Shown here: piece after piece, positions 1 to 10,150 of the stretch | Layout of the letters: each line of letters begins with the position of its first letter | How positions within the stretch are numbered: position 1 is the stretch's first letter | NCBI RefSeq assembly: GCF_963576615.1 | Contig: NW_027045387.1 | Location: 113,860-177,859 of the forward strand | DNA from: Watersipora subatra | Lineage: Eukaryota > Bryozoa > Gymnolaemata > Cheilostomatida > Watersiporidae | Direction of reading: 5' to 3' | DNA length: 64,000 nt | Made by a program: the position numbers and the translations under genes | Notes under the pieces: model-generated | The model's database searches: none | What the model was told of the DNA's origin: nothing | The model's input: the letters and a program-made list of their open reading frames with translations, nothing else

Positions 1-32
1 TGCTGACAGTGTGTATTGCCAATTCGTTTCAG

Positions 33-627
33 GTGGCGGTTAATCTCAGTGAATCACCTCCTCACACTGTTGAAAATCGAGGAAAAATACAGATTGAAGC
101 AGTCGAGTCTACACCACATGCGCTGTCATCTGTTGATTCTGATGAGTTAGACATTACTCGGTCTTTCTCAGATCCGTTTGCTATTTACCAGTTAGAGGAG
201 GGGGATGTTGACATCCAAACAGCCAGGAGTGTCCAAGGATGTCATGATCAGGATGATATAAATGGAGGGGTTACTCTAGACAATTCTGATACTATAGCCT
301 CTGAAGATTTTTCTAGCCTAGCTAGGGATGTAGCTATTCCTCAGTTAACCTCATCAAATTATGCAGAGGGGAGCTCACCATCAAACGTTCTCACTTCTAG
401 GGATAATACTGACTCTGTTGTGAAAGCTAGCGACACTAATCAGGCAGAGTCTAACAGCTCATGCACAGCAAGTGCCGATGCTTATGCAATGAGGGACAAA
501 GCACGTAATACCCAGAAAGTTTCTGAATCTGAAACCACGCAGGCTCAAGTAAAAAGCTGTGATGACCTTGCAATAGATATGCAATATGCTGAGAATACAC
601 ATGGTAGTGAGGAGATGAAAGGCCGAG
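33..627 (+). CDS. Internal exon of an unrecognised acidic Ser/Thr-rich protein (partial gene)
   Basis: The frame is open from the window edge. A pyrimidine-rich stretch ending in ttcgtttcag gives an acceptor at 31-32, so the exon starts at 33 in phase 0. The encoded 198 residues are rich in Ser, Thr, Asp and Glu, with no hydrophobic segment, no Cys pattern and no domain I recognise, so this is probably a disordered linker of a larger protein. I placed the donor at GAG|gtgtgt (628) because it leaves one base, which completes a Glu codon with the first two bases of the exon at 820. The frame stays open to 788 if read through, but the sequence after 654 becomes hydrophobic and AT-rich like an intron. 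A donor at 654 (gtaacc) would put a stop at the start of the next exon. Upstream exons lie outside the window; the function is unknown. Confidence 0.6.
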
Positions 628-819
628 GTGTGTATGGAAAAGATGGAAATGATGTAACCATCAGCAAAAAAAATAATCTGAAGTTTTGCATGTTTATTAG
701 TTTTTACTTTTATGAACACTTTCATTATTTACCTCCAGACTTTCCTCTGCTTTCACTTTCACCAGAAAACATAAGTAATGTAGCTTGAAAGCACAAATAA
801 ATCCAATCATTTTTTTTAG

Positions 820-945
820 AAAAAGTGAAAGATGAATCATCAGTGTCATCAAACAGCACTGATGGCACTCTCATTACTAGTTCATTGGAGAATCCTTCCG
901 TTCCAAGGCACTCCATACTGAGAGCGTGTGGTGATATTAAAAATG
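820..945 (+). CDS. Next exon of the same unrecognised gene
   Basis: The acceptor is a T-run followed by AG at 818-819 and the donor is AATG|gtaaat at 946. The exon is 126 bp, enters and leaves in phase 1, and is open in the frame set by the exon ending at 627. It has the same Ser/Thr/Asp-rich composition (for example DESSVSSNSTDGTLITSS) and then a more basic end (SVPRHSILR). The composition and phase agreement link it to the previous exon. I could not identify the following exon in the AT-rich DNA downstream, so the gene may continue through a long intron or end nearby. Confidence 0.55.
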
Positions 946-3140
946 GTAAATAGTAAATATGGAAATATTCTTTGTGAAATATTCAATGTTAACGACTCCA
1001 ACATCCAAAATATATTATAAAAATACATTTATACCCATGATACACACATCTTTAATGATCATATATCATTGTACATGATCTGCACATCTGCAACAATTAT
1101 GTAATAACATATTATTGCCAATACCGGAAACTGTCTTAAAACAATATATTGTTTTTGTATTATACACATAAACAAGTAGTATTAATTTTAGTGTTTCTAT
1201 AGATTATCTTGGTATGTATCTTGGTATGTAAATATAGGATTTAAACGCACTGTAAATATTCATGGCGTGGTTTCACAATTCAACTGTAGTATAAAAGAGC
1301 CAACAGAGTTATATAATGATAATATTTATTGATCACATGACTTTCCTTCTGGAATGTTCCTTATTTAACAGAACTACTGTATATAAAGGATTGTAGAACA
1401 TAATAAAAGTGAACTCTATGCATGTAAGAAAAGTGACTAATATTATTACTAGCTCAGTTTTTTTCATATATTCCTATGAATAAAGAGTAAGTAATATATT
1501 ATTTACCTCAACTATAAGTCTACCATTAAACTGTGTTGTTGAAGTTCTTACTACATCTCTCACTCTCTTGTCTATATGTTGCAGTATAACTTTGACATGG
1601 TACTTGCTTGTTCAAATGTTAGCCAAGATTTGCTCTATATATCATCAGCACCTGACTACTAGATATTTAGACCCTCAATAGCTCGGGTAAAGAAAACAGG
1701 CTATCAATAGCTGAACAGGCTGAACAATTTTGCTATTCAAACATACGAATGGGTTGCTAATCAACTAAAAAAGAGTCACTGGGTCAGCATAAGTTATTAA
1801 CAATGACTCAGGTTAGAGCTGAACTGCTGCCGACATCACACAGCTGACCAGGATCTTTGCATGCTGACTGCTGTAAAGAATTTTGAATTACATAAAAAAA
1901 TATTATGTTTAATCTTTGACCTTGACATCAGACTAGGTGTAGCAGCTGATAGGGTAACTGTCAGCGGCTTTATAAAGGAAGGCAAGTATTTAAACCTGTG
2001 AGCAGCTTGCATGGCCCTACACTTAGACTGAGTTTTTCCATACCATGTGAGAGTAATGCATGAGGAGTATTCCCACTGCCCCTCTTTGCTCTGGCGTCAG
2101 AAATTCAGCATATTTATAGATTACCATGTAACTACAATTTATCAGGATTTAACTATTCAACATACTCTGAGCTGAGACTTTAATATAAATAAAATGAATG
2201 AAATAAATAAGTAAAATGACTTACATTAATATTCAAGAATATGGTGAAAACTTTATACATAATTTATCTGATAAAACAATAATACAGCATGCACAAGAAA
2301 TATAACAAAATAAAATATACCATAAGACGGTATAGTATTTAGCTATTAGCTAAAACCTCTGGCTCCAGAGAGTACCAGAATTAGTGAATGGACACAAATG
2401 GTAACAGTTACTGGAGATGATATAAATATTATAACTAAAAATAAAATGGTAACTAGGTGCACTTTATGATTTCATACACTCACCTTGAAATTTCTTTATA
2501 AAAGGAGTAGATGACTCCATCAGGATGCTGTATCGTTATAAAAACAAAAACGTTACTTATTTAGTTATTAATGTTTTGCTAGCCTCAAAAAGGGCACGGC
2601 TAGAGCCTGTTGCAATGAGTCAGTGCTTGAATACTATTAATTGATAGGAAAACCCAAAGTGACATAAAATTATTTCTACTGTTTTAGTTACTAACAGCTG
2701 GTTTTCATTCACTGCTACAAGAAAAATGTGGTGACCCAACTATTCTCCTACTGTGTCTGGCATGTGTTCATACATTCGACCTTGTCATGTTCAGCTGCGG
2801 TTCACATGCAGAAATTCATAAACTGCCATATGTTCCTTTAAATATTAGATGTTTACCAAAATGATTGAATTTCAATATCAATTTGAATAGCTACCAATTT
2901 CAATGTATTGAATAATTCTGGAAACCTAGTCAACAGATCTTACCAATGAGCTCCAGAGTTAGTCACTTGGATTCAGGAGGAGATCACACCGACTAACTTG
3001 TTACCTTATTAATAACTAGGGCTCTGGCAGTCTAGTAAGCTATGAGAGATCATCATGTGTGCCAATAAAATACAAACAATTACTCTACCATCTATACTCA
3101 ATAATTCTAAACTAATGGAAGGTGAACAAGAAGCACACAT
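946..3140. other. AT-rich non-coding stretch
   Basis: No open frame, splice-bounded exon or tandem array stands out here. It reads as intron or intergenic DNA, probably the intron after the exon ending at 945 or the 3' flank of that gene. Confidence 0.5.
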
Positions 3141-3250
3141 GGTATTGATGCAGAACGCTGCGAGTTCATATCCTGCGTGATATAATCTTTTTTCAAATGT
3201 AACCCTGCGCTTTTATACAGACAGACATGGTTCTTATTATAGTAAATATT
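3141..3250 (+). repeat. tRNA-derived SINE copy (degenerate)
   Basis: A B-box-like gcgagttcatatcc is followed by an atcttttttcaaa stretch and then acagacagacatgg. The same order (B box, T-rich linker, CAGACAG motif) appears in the clearer copy on the minus strand at 23205-23350, which supports one SINE family with a shared tail. Confidence 0.5.
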
Positions 3251-3909
3251 ACAAGTAATACCCATCAGTCACATTGTTGTTGATAAATTTGATGATGCTT
3301 CATGTATATAGAAACCCTTGTTGAGTAGCAAGAACAGCCCGTATTGTAAGCACTCACCTCTATTATATGCTCTGGTTAATAAGTATTTGCTTTGCTATTG
3401 TTACCTGCTTATCTTTGCCAAAACTTAGAAAATCAACTAGCTTTAAAATAATGTTTACATTACGAGCCTGCAGAAAGCATGTGCTCCTAAAGCCTGCTTC
3501 CCATATCGGCTGCGAGACTCCGGCGGTAATAATGTGCAGCAAATCGTTTGCGACGCTAGGCTCCGGTGGCTTCTGTTCACATAAAGCTGCATCGCTAATA
3601 ACCGAATAAAGAATGTTCGCTCGCTATGCTGTTTCAATAATGCTGACCTTTACCTGTACAGTGCACTTTGAGAAGGTTTTGCCTGCGGCTCTCGCAAAAT
3701 TTGAATAGCTCTAAACTCTTGCGTTGACTGCCGGCAACTACCGGCGGTACCCGGCGTGTAGGTTCACAATTCATCTCTGATAGCCTGCAGTGCTGTTGCC
3801 GGTGCTGTTGCCGGTGCTTTGCGGCATATATTGGAACCGGGCTTAATAGATATTGATATCCCACCAAATGTTGGGGTCAACATATTTATATTGGTTATAA
3901 GACCTATAA
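3251..3909. other. Non-coding stretch with a GC-richer island
   Basis: About 3450-3850 is GC-richer than its surroundings and contains short tandem copies of a gctgttgccggt motif near 3790-3820. Open frames of 60-80 codons exist on both strands but have no recognisable domain or splice borders, so I call no gene. Confidence 0.4.
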
Positions 3910-3995
3910 AAAATAATGCAGCATAAATGATTTGAACTCGTGATTGTCAGCCCGCAAGACCAACCCACCAATTACTGCGTAACCCAATTGCCTTC
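3910..3995 (-). repeat. tRNA-like SINE head (candidate)
   Basis: On the minus strand, an A-box-like region (ttacgcagtaattggtggg) is followed by a tRNA-like spacing and a B-box-like cgagttcaaatc. It has no intact cloverleaf and no CCA end, so it is a retroposed relic rather than a tRNA gene. Confidence 0.4.
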
Positions 3996-4316
3996 CATGT
4001 GTTAGAACTATTGTGCATATGCTTATTATCTGCCCTTTTATTTGACACTCCTGTCATGCTCTCAAACCAAACTAGACTGCCGAGGTACCACTAGCTTTTG
4101 TTATAATGAAAGTGTGTATGTCCATCTATCTGAAGTCACAGTTAGAAGTTGGGATAAAATATTGCTTCATACTGGATTCACACTTGTGACACTCAGTTTA
4201 GTAGTCAAACACTCTAACACCTGCACTAATCAAACAACCTGAGTACCTCATCACTCATCATCAACATCATCGCACACTCCAATGGAGACATCTACAAGAT
4301 CAACAGGTCCACCGAC

Positions 4317-4425
4317 TCTTTATTTTGACAGTCAAGGCTCCTAGCTGTATGAAGTGCAGGCCACAGGGCTGAGAAAAACATAAACTGAACATAATTGAAA
4401 CTAAAATAAACTGGCAGATTCAACA
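4317..4425 (+). repeat. Dispersed repeat, copy 1
   Basis: The order tttgacag, aaggctcctagctgta, cagaaaaacat and attgaa-ctaaaataaa is shared with 20168-20275 on the same strand at roughly 80% by eye. No coding potential is seen. It is likely part of a dispersed element whose ends I could not define. Confidence 0.5.
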
Positions 4426-4569
4426 GTGATGTATGATTGGGTGCAAAATAATTTTGCATCACGTTGTTCTTCTAAAAGCACACGTAAAAGTATAGAGGCA
4501 ATTTCATGGCAGGTCTAAACCTCATGGGCTTACATAGAGCAAAACCATTCATCCTGTCTACTGGTGTCA

Positions 4570-4573
4570 ATAC
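4570..4573. repeat. Target site duplication of LTR element 1 (left)
   Basis: ATAC lies immediately before the TG that opens the 5' LTR and is repeated right after the CA that closes the 3' LTR at 9398-9401. Confidence 0.75.
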
Positions 4574-5284
4574 TGTTGTAAACGTAAAAATAAAGCGAGA
4601 TATTCTAAAGAACAAACTCTATGAAAGGAGTGGTGGCCATGAAAAAGACCGTGGAGGAATAACTCCGAAGAGTTGTCTTATTTGGATGCTATCGGTCCCA
4701 TGGACGTCAGGCTCATCAAGGCGCCCTGGACACCCGGCGCAGAAAAACATGGTGAACTGATCAAAGGGAAAAGGTGACGTAGCCAATATATATATATATA
4801 GAGAAGAGACTTCTGGGATAGTGGTTGACCTAGAAAAGATAACAGACGCCATTTATTAAGGCTTTTACGCAGTGAACAATCTTCTATAATTTATTTCTTA
4901 CCGTTCACTCATTGGAAGACATTTTTTATGTTCATGGTTACATGTCAAAATATTCTAAGTTTCTGTTATAATTAATTGTTAGTGGTTTAAGATTACTTAA
5001 ACAATATTGTTTCCGTTTTTGTTCTACGTTTTCTCGAGATAAGATTTTGTAATTAGCCCTTTTCGTTATCGAAATATGTCTTAATGTTTTTTTACACTTA
5101 CTGTTCGCTACCCAGTATATGTAGAATTTCCTGGGCTTTTTGTTAGTGTTTTTATTGTTATGCTATAATGGCTCATTGTCTAGGGATAATTTTTTATTGT
5201 TCTGTATGTGAAAATTCTTAGAAACTCGGCAGTCAGCAAGACGATATGATTGGTCGGTTTGAACGATAACCGTCAATCTCTAGG

Positions 5285-5308
5285 CCAATCGCTTATGTAA
5301 TATAAATA
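5285..5308 (+). promoter_or_regulatory. LTR promoter: CCAAT and TATA box
   Basis: CCAAT is at 5285-5289 and TATAAATA at 5301-5308, in the U3 position upstream of the polyadenylation signal. The same sites recur at 8911 and 8927 in the 3' LTR. Confidence 0.6.
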
Positions 5309-5378
5309 CTGCCACTAATTTTTAGGCAGTTCAGCTTGGGTGTGACTCTTGAATTGGATGCATGATTAGTATTACTAT

Positions 5379-5384
5379 AATAAA
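5379..5384 (+). terminator. LTR polyadenylation signal AATAAA
   Basis: The hexamer is 70 bp downstream of the TATA box, the usual R-region layout, and is repeated at 9005-9010 in the 3' LTR where it would act. Confidence 0.55.
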
Positions 5385-5499
5385 GTCGTTATTGTTGGAG
5401 AAATATCGTTTATAATCGGCACTAACAGCAAGCTCACACAAAATGACTACAAATAAATAGGATAATTAAATAATTATCCTTACAAGAGTTGTGTTCTCT

Positions 5500-5715
5500 C
5501 CTGTTGGTTTCAACAGGTTACGGCGTTGGTTTCAGCGCACTCTGTTGGTTTCAGCAGAACGGAAGCGAGTTGGGTTCAGCTCCCTCCTGTTGGTTTCAGC
5601 AGGTTGTACAGTCAGCAGCGTTGGGTTCAGCGCACTCTGTTGGGTTCAGCAGAGCATAAATGAGTTGGTTTCAGCTCCCTCCTGTTGGATTCAGCAGGTT
5701 GTAGCGTTGGTTAAA
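5500..5715 (+). repeat. Degenerate short tandem repeat inside the LTR
   Basis: About a dozen variants of GTTGGTTTCAGC/GTTGGGTTCAGC are separated by alternating gcactct, ctccctcct and aggtt linkers, giving units of roughly 15-30 bp. The same array is at 9126-9341 in the 3' LTR. Confidence 0.7.
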
Positions 5716-5772
5716 GCGCAGAGATCTAGAGCTAGGGGTTGTCCCCACCCTACTCTTGCGAGTTTTCTTCAC

Positions 5773-5790
5773 TGGTGGCAGCGGTGGGAT
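5773..5790 (+). other. Primer binding site for tRNA-Leu
   Basis: TGGTGGCAGCGGTGGGAT lies one base after the 5' LTR. It is the complement of the usual metazoan tRNA-Leu 3' end (ATCCCACCGCTGCCACCA), matching across all 18 positions as I recall that tRNA. Confidence 0.8.
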
Positions 5791-5830
5791 AATAGTGAAG
5801 CAATTCTCTCAAACCCTTTTAAATTCAAAC

Positions 5831-6715
5831 ATGGTGCGCAAGAGTAGAAGTAAGGACGGCCCATATGATTTATGCACTAATATGATGGAAAGAGGGCACA
5901 TACCTGCAAAAGTAGCCATGCTGCCTATTCCTGCTCCTTCATTTGATGGCACAAGTGATGTGGAAGAGTTTTTGCATTGTTTTGAAGCAGTGGCAAAACA
6001 TAATCAGTGGAGTGAAGAAGAATGTAGGCTACGGTTAACATTGGCATTGAAAGGCCCAGCTACCAGAGGTGTTGGTGGCAATACCTATGAAAAAGTTTGC
6101 CATAAACTTAAGGCACAATATGGGCTCAGGACAGACACAGCTAGCGCCATATTAAAATCTATGAAATTAAAGCCAAAGGACAACATATATCATTATGCTG
6201 AAAAGGTACAGAAGTTAGTTCAAAAGGCTTTCCTCGAGCTAGATAGCTATCAGCATGACCAGCAAGCCAAGCGTGAGTTGATTGCAGCAATTCGGCCTAA
6301 TTCACAGCTGGCCTGGACACTACGCTTATCTCCTCCCAGCACCATGACTGATGCTGTAGAAACTAATCAGAAGTATCAGGATATGGTAGAATATGATACA
6401 AATGTCCACCGAGTAGAGCTAGAAGATGTCCAACAATTAAAATAAGAACTGACAGAGCAAATGCAAATGAGTCAAACAGCTTTGCTCAAACATTTTGCAG
6501 AAATGCAGAGTAAGTTTATGCAGCAGATGTTGGACACGCAAAAGCAAATGGCGGCATCACAGCAAGCAATGATGACACAGCTAACATCGACGACAATGAG
6601 AAGCCAACAGCCTCAGAGAGAAGTTCGATGCTACAACTGCAATGGCAGAGGCCAAGTTGCTCGTTACTGTGATAAGCCAAAGCCATCGGGAAACGACCAA
6701 GTTCAGGCAAACTAA
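5831..6715 (+). pseudogene. gag of element 1, interrupted by a stop
   Basis: The frame starts at ATG 5831, 40 bp after the primer site, and runs to TAA at 6713-6715, but an in-frame TAA at 6443-6445 splits it after about 204 codons. The first part has the helical capsid-like features of gypsy gag, with FDGTSDVEEFLHCFEAV near its start. The second part is Gln/Met-rich and ends in a nucleocapsid knuckle. That knuckle reads CYNC...C with Gln where the metal-binding His of CX2CX4HX4C should be (near 6650), so zinc binding is probably lost. The final TAA overlaps the next frame's ATG (TAATG), so protease translation may have depended on reinitiation or a frame change. The copy is dead or dying. 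Confidence 0.85.
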
Positions 6716-7711
6716 TGCTCGTACTGCCTGAACTTTGTGATGTGGGCAAACTTAGGATACAGGCATGTTGGCTCACCAGTGCATACTACATTCCTGTACG
6801 GATTCACCAACAAAGATTTGTCATGTTACTTGACAGTGGTTGTACAAAGTCCGTACTTCCGAAGAAATTGCTGGAGACATTGCTTAGCTCATGTTACTCG
6901 AAGTTGTTACCTGTGCGAGGTAGCGGGATATTGGCAAATGGGCAGCAGATTTTGCTTGAAGGCATGACGAATTTAAAATTTCGACTGAGACCGATACAAC
7001 TGCAACATCAGTTTGTAGTATCTGATGTGGACAATCACATTCTGCTAGGGTTAGACTTCTTGGAGGATCAAGAATGTCAGATGGATTTCCGTCATTCGCA
7101 GCTACGTTGTAAGGGCACTGAAGTTGCCTGCTGCGCCGAGGACGGAGAACCCCTTTCGGTGAATGTGCAGGTCAAAAGGAACATAGTTGTTTCGCCAAAT
7201 ACTGAATGCTTATTGTTGGCGAGGCTTAGTCGAAAGTGGACGTCAGGGCCAGCTTGCATTAAAACTTTACACAAGGTTTTGGGCTTTAAGGTTGTCACAT
7301 CGCTGTGTGAACCTACAGAGCAAGAGGTCAATATTCGTGTGATGAACACAAGCAATAAACTTATTCATCTACCTTCTGGAAGAAAGGTAGCCGTCTGTAT
7401 GCCTGTGGAAAGACAAGAACAGTTTCAGAAGGACTGCAATAGAACTAAATGCCCCAAACACTTCAATGAACATTTACCCAGTTGGGCGCAATCTCTGCCA
7501 GAAATGGAACCAAAGCAAGTCAACACACCGCTGATAAAGCATCAGAAAATGTTCAGCTCCAGCAAAGGTGATGTTGGTGGCCACCAAGTAGTAAAACATT
7601 AAGTCTCGGTTATGAAAGATAGACCGCTTATTAATCAGCTAGCATATCGGCTGGGGCCGATACAGAAAGCTGAGGTTGAAAAGCCAGTAGAGGAGTTAAA
7701 GCCGCACAATT
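6715..7711 (+). pseudogene. Protease and RT stub of element 1
   Basis: The frame opens at ATG 6715, overlapping the gag stop. The retropepsin active site LLDSGCTKSVLP lies near codon 40 and the C-terminal flap-partner motif HILLGLDFL near codon 108, as in gypsy proteases. The frame continues through the linker to a TAA at 7600-7602. Beyond that stop, in the same frame, come residues typical of the start of gypsy RT (RPLINQLAYRLGP, then EVEKPVEEL). The catalytic RT core does not follow. Resemblance ends near 7711, the likely deletion point. No RNase H or integrase motif remains. Confidence 0.85.
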
Positions 7712-8189
7712 TGTATAAAGGAGGTACAAGGCTCTATCTACAAAAGTGGAGAATCCAAGATGATATGAAAGATGAACCCACCACCTTTTCTGTCGGAACC
7801 AAAGCTTCATTGAAATCATTCTTCACGGAGAAAGGATGCAGTACTAAACTTAAACCAAGAGATGCTAATCTCTGCACCATCAGCAAGTATCTGACAAACC
7901 AGAAATTTAAAATGGAGTGCAAGGGGGGAAACCCTATTCAATATGAAAGTGATATTAGACTAAGCACCACCAGAATATGCAGAAAAAACTGCCTAAGCCA
8001 ACGGATCGCCCTCCTGATTCAGAGGTGATGGAGCAACCCGTCCCTCTGCTCCAGGATCACACAGAGATATCCAAGCTGGGGGATCACACTATTCCGCCAA
8101 CCCAGCCTACTAATTTATGTCAGCACCTACCGGACTACCGCTTAGATGTCTGCCATAGAAGTAATGCCATTCTGGGACAGAATGAAGTT
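7712..8189 (+). other. Residual interior of element 1 after the deletion
   Basis: A 139-codon frame (7612-8028) continues past the RT stub without recognisable motifs, and another runs from 7977 into the 3' LTR. This is probably the tail of pol or a pre-LTR segment left after loss of the RT-integrase region. Confidence 0.5.
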
Positions 8190-8200
8190 TTAGGGGAGGA
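8189..8200 (+). other. Polypurine tract of element 1
   Basis: A ttaggggagga purine run ends three bases before the 3' LTR, the expected plus-strand priming site. Confidence 0.65.
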
Positions 8201-8203
8201 TAG

Positions 8204-9397
8204 TGTTGTAAACGTAAAAATAAAGCGAGATATTCTAAAGAACAAACTCTATGAAAGGAGTGGTGGCCATGAAAAAGACCGTGGAGGAATAACTCCGAAG
8301 AGTTGTCTTATTTGGATGCTATCGGTCCCATGGACGTCAGGCTCATCAAGGCGCTCTGGACACCCGGCGCAGAAAAACATGGTGAACTGATCAAAGGGAA
8401 AAGGTGACGTAGCCAATATATATATAGAGAAGAGACTTCTGGGATAGTGAATGACCTAGAAAAGATAACAGACGCCATTTATTAAGGCTTTTACGCAGTG
8501 AACAATCTTCTATAATTTATTTCTTACCGTTCACTCATTGGAAGACATTTTTTATGTTCATGGTTACATGTCAAAATATTCTAAGTTTCTGTTATAATTA
8601 ATTGTTAGTGGTTTAAGATTACTTAAACAATATTGTTTCCGTTTTTGTTCTACGTTTTCTCGAGATAAGATTTTGTAATTAGCCCTTTTCGTTATCGAAA
8701 TATGTCTTAATGTTTTTTTACACTTACTGTTCGCTACCCAGTATATGTAGAATTTCCTGGGCTTTTTGTTAGTGTTTAGATTGTTATGCTATAATGGCTC
8801 ATTGTCTAGGGATAATTTTTTATTGTTCTGTATGTGAAAATTCTTAGAAACTCGGCAGTCAGCAAGACGATATGATTGGTCGGTTTGAACGATAACCGTC
8901 AATCTCTAGGCCAATCGCTTATGTAATATAAATACTGCCACTAATTTTTAGGCAGTTCAGCTTGGGTGTGACTCTTGAATTGGATGCATGATTAGTATTA
9001 CTATAATAAAGTCGTTATTGTTGGAGAAATATCGTTTATAATCGGCACTAACAGCAAGCTCACAAAAAATGACTACAAATAAATAGGATAATTAAATAAT
9101 TATCCTTACAAGAGTTGTGTTCTCTCCTGTTGGTTTCAACAGGTTACGGCGTTGGTTTCAGCGCACTCTGTTGGTTTCAGCAGAACGGAAGCGAGTTGGG
9201 TTCAGCTCCCTCCTGTTGGTTTCAGCAGGTTGTACAGTCAGCAGCGTTAGGTTCAGCGCACTCTGTTGGGTTCAGCAGAGCATAAATGAGTTGGTTTCAG
9301 CTCCCTCCTGTTGGATTCAGCAGGTTGTAGCGTTGGTTAAAGCGCAGAGATCTAGAGCTAGGGGTTGTCCCCACCCTACTCTTGCGAGTTTTCTTCA
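8204..9397 (+). repeat. 3' LTR of element 1
   Basis: It is the second copy of 4574-5771, more than 99% alike by eye. It differs by a 4-bp shorter TA run and a handful of substitutions. Confidence 0.93.
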
Positions 9398-9401
9398 ATA
9401 C
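9398..9401. repeat. Target site duplication of LTR element 1 (right)
   Basis: ATAC directly follows the terminal CA of the 3' LTR and matches 4570-4573. Confidence 0.75.
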
Positions 9402-9480
9402 GGGACTGTTGGCATGTAATGCTTATCAATCAACATCTGCTGTTAGCCCTGTCACTATCTCGGTCTATGCATTTATCATG

Positions 9481-9489
9481 CCTTCCAAT
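9481..9489. repeat. 9-bp target site duplication of the TIR element (left)
   Basis: CCTTCCAAT directly abuts the left TIR. The identical nine bases directly abut the right TIR at 19087-19095. Confidence 0.85.
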
Positions 9490-10150
9490 GGTCAAGTATA
9501 ATTGCAGTGGCTCAAAACCTGGTCAGTTTCTGGGTCGTTTTGTAGAGGTGGAGCTTAATCCGGAAATGCAAATGTTTTGTCGGCACTAAGCAACAAGGTT
9601 TTAAGCAAGTGCCAATGTTTAGTCGGTTAGAAATTGAGTCTGTAATCTTATTATTTTTTTGTACCAAAATAAAGCATAAACATCGTTTTAGACAAATCTT
9701 TAATTAAAAATATGAGATCTTTCATCAAACTAGCATAACGTATTCACATAGTTGTTTATCGTAGTTTTGTCGTGTTAAGACGAAATAGTAACATGCTCAC
9801 GAAACGGAAAAAAATCTTCTCAAAAATACATCATTAATTATTCTGTATTCGTTTATACAGTGTGTATGAAAAATGTCTTACATACGTTGTAATATGATTG
9901 CACTTACATGTATGTAACGTGGTATTATATAAGTTATTGAATATTTGTGATTATGTTCTAACCAAATAAAATGCACATTGAAACAATTGTCTACTTTGCT
10001 ACCATTCTGAGAGCTAAAGAAGATTCTATTTCATTTTAGTGTAACTATTTATGTTAGCGTATCGTAAGACAAAGATTGTGAAAAGGCAACAGAAGACATT
10101 AGTCTATCTTATCTTTACTACAAACACCGACTTCTCCAACAACTAACTTT
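9490..10150 (+). repeat. Left terminal inverted repeat
   Basis: Best matching blocks to the right arm are 9490-9575 (gtataattgcagtggctcaa and the following 65 bp), 9755-9830 (around gctcacgaaacgg) and 10080-10150 (around caacagaagacat). Divergence in between is substantial but colinear. Confidence 0.85.

Larger units (their letters stand above)
4574..5771 (+). repeat. 5' LTR of element 1
   Basis: It starts TGTTGTAAACG and ends TTTTCTTCA, and matches 8204-9397 almost base for base. It carries a CCAAT pentamer at 5285, a TATAAATA box at 5301 and AATAAA at 5379. A run of degenerate GTTGGTTTCAGC-type repeats fills its 3' quarter. Confidence 0.93.
4574..9397 (+). mobile_element. LTR retrotransposon 1, Ty3/gypsy-like, internally deleted
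   Basis: The element is 4.8 kb and bounded by two direct LTRs (1198 and 1194 bp, TG...CA ends) and a 4-bp target duplication. A 2.4-kb interior holds, in order, a tRNA-Leu primer site, gag with a zinc knuckle, an aspartic protease, the first residues of RT, and a polypurine tract. The order gag-protease-RT is Ty3/gypsy-like. Nearly all of RT, plus RNase H and integrase, is missing, and stop codons interrupt the remaining frames. The element therefore cannot move on its own. The few LTR differences (substitutions near 4712, 4830 and 5150, and a shorter TA run in the 3' copy) suggest a fairly recent insertion. Confidence 0.92.

Noticed and set aside
459-725. Minus-strand 88-codon frame overlapping the first exon
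   Set aside because: It is a shadow of the + strand exon, which has better splice borders and composition.
3900-3995. tRNA gene
   Set aside because: A and B box resemblance only, with no cloverleaf pairing; treated as a SINE relic.
5491-5847. 118-codon frame in the 5' LTR, repeated at 9117
   Set aside because: It covers the LTR short-repeat array and runs into the primer site; it is repeat translation.
9505-9515. CAGTGG start suggestive of a hAT terminus
   Set aside because: Inverted similarity extends outward past this point to GGTCA, and the flanks at CAGTGG do not form an 8-bp direct repeat. The 9-bp duplication outside GGTCA fits exactly.
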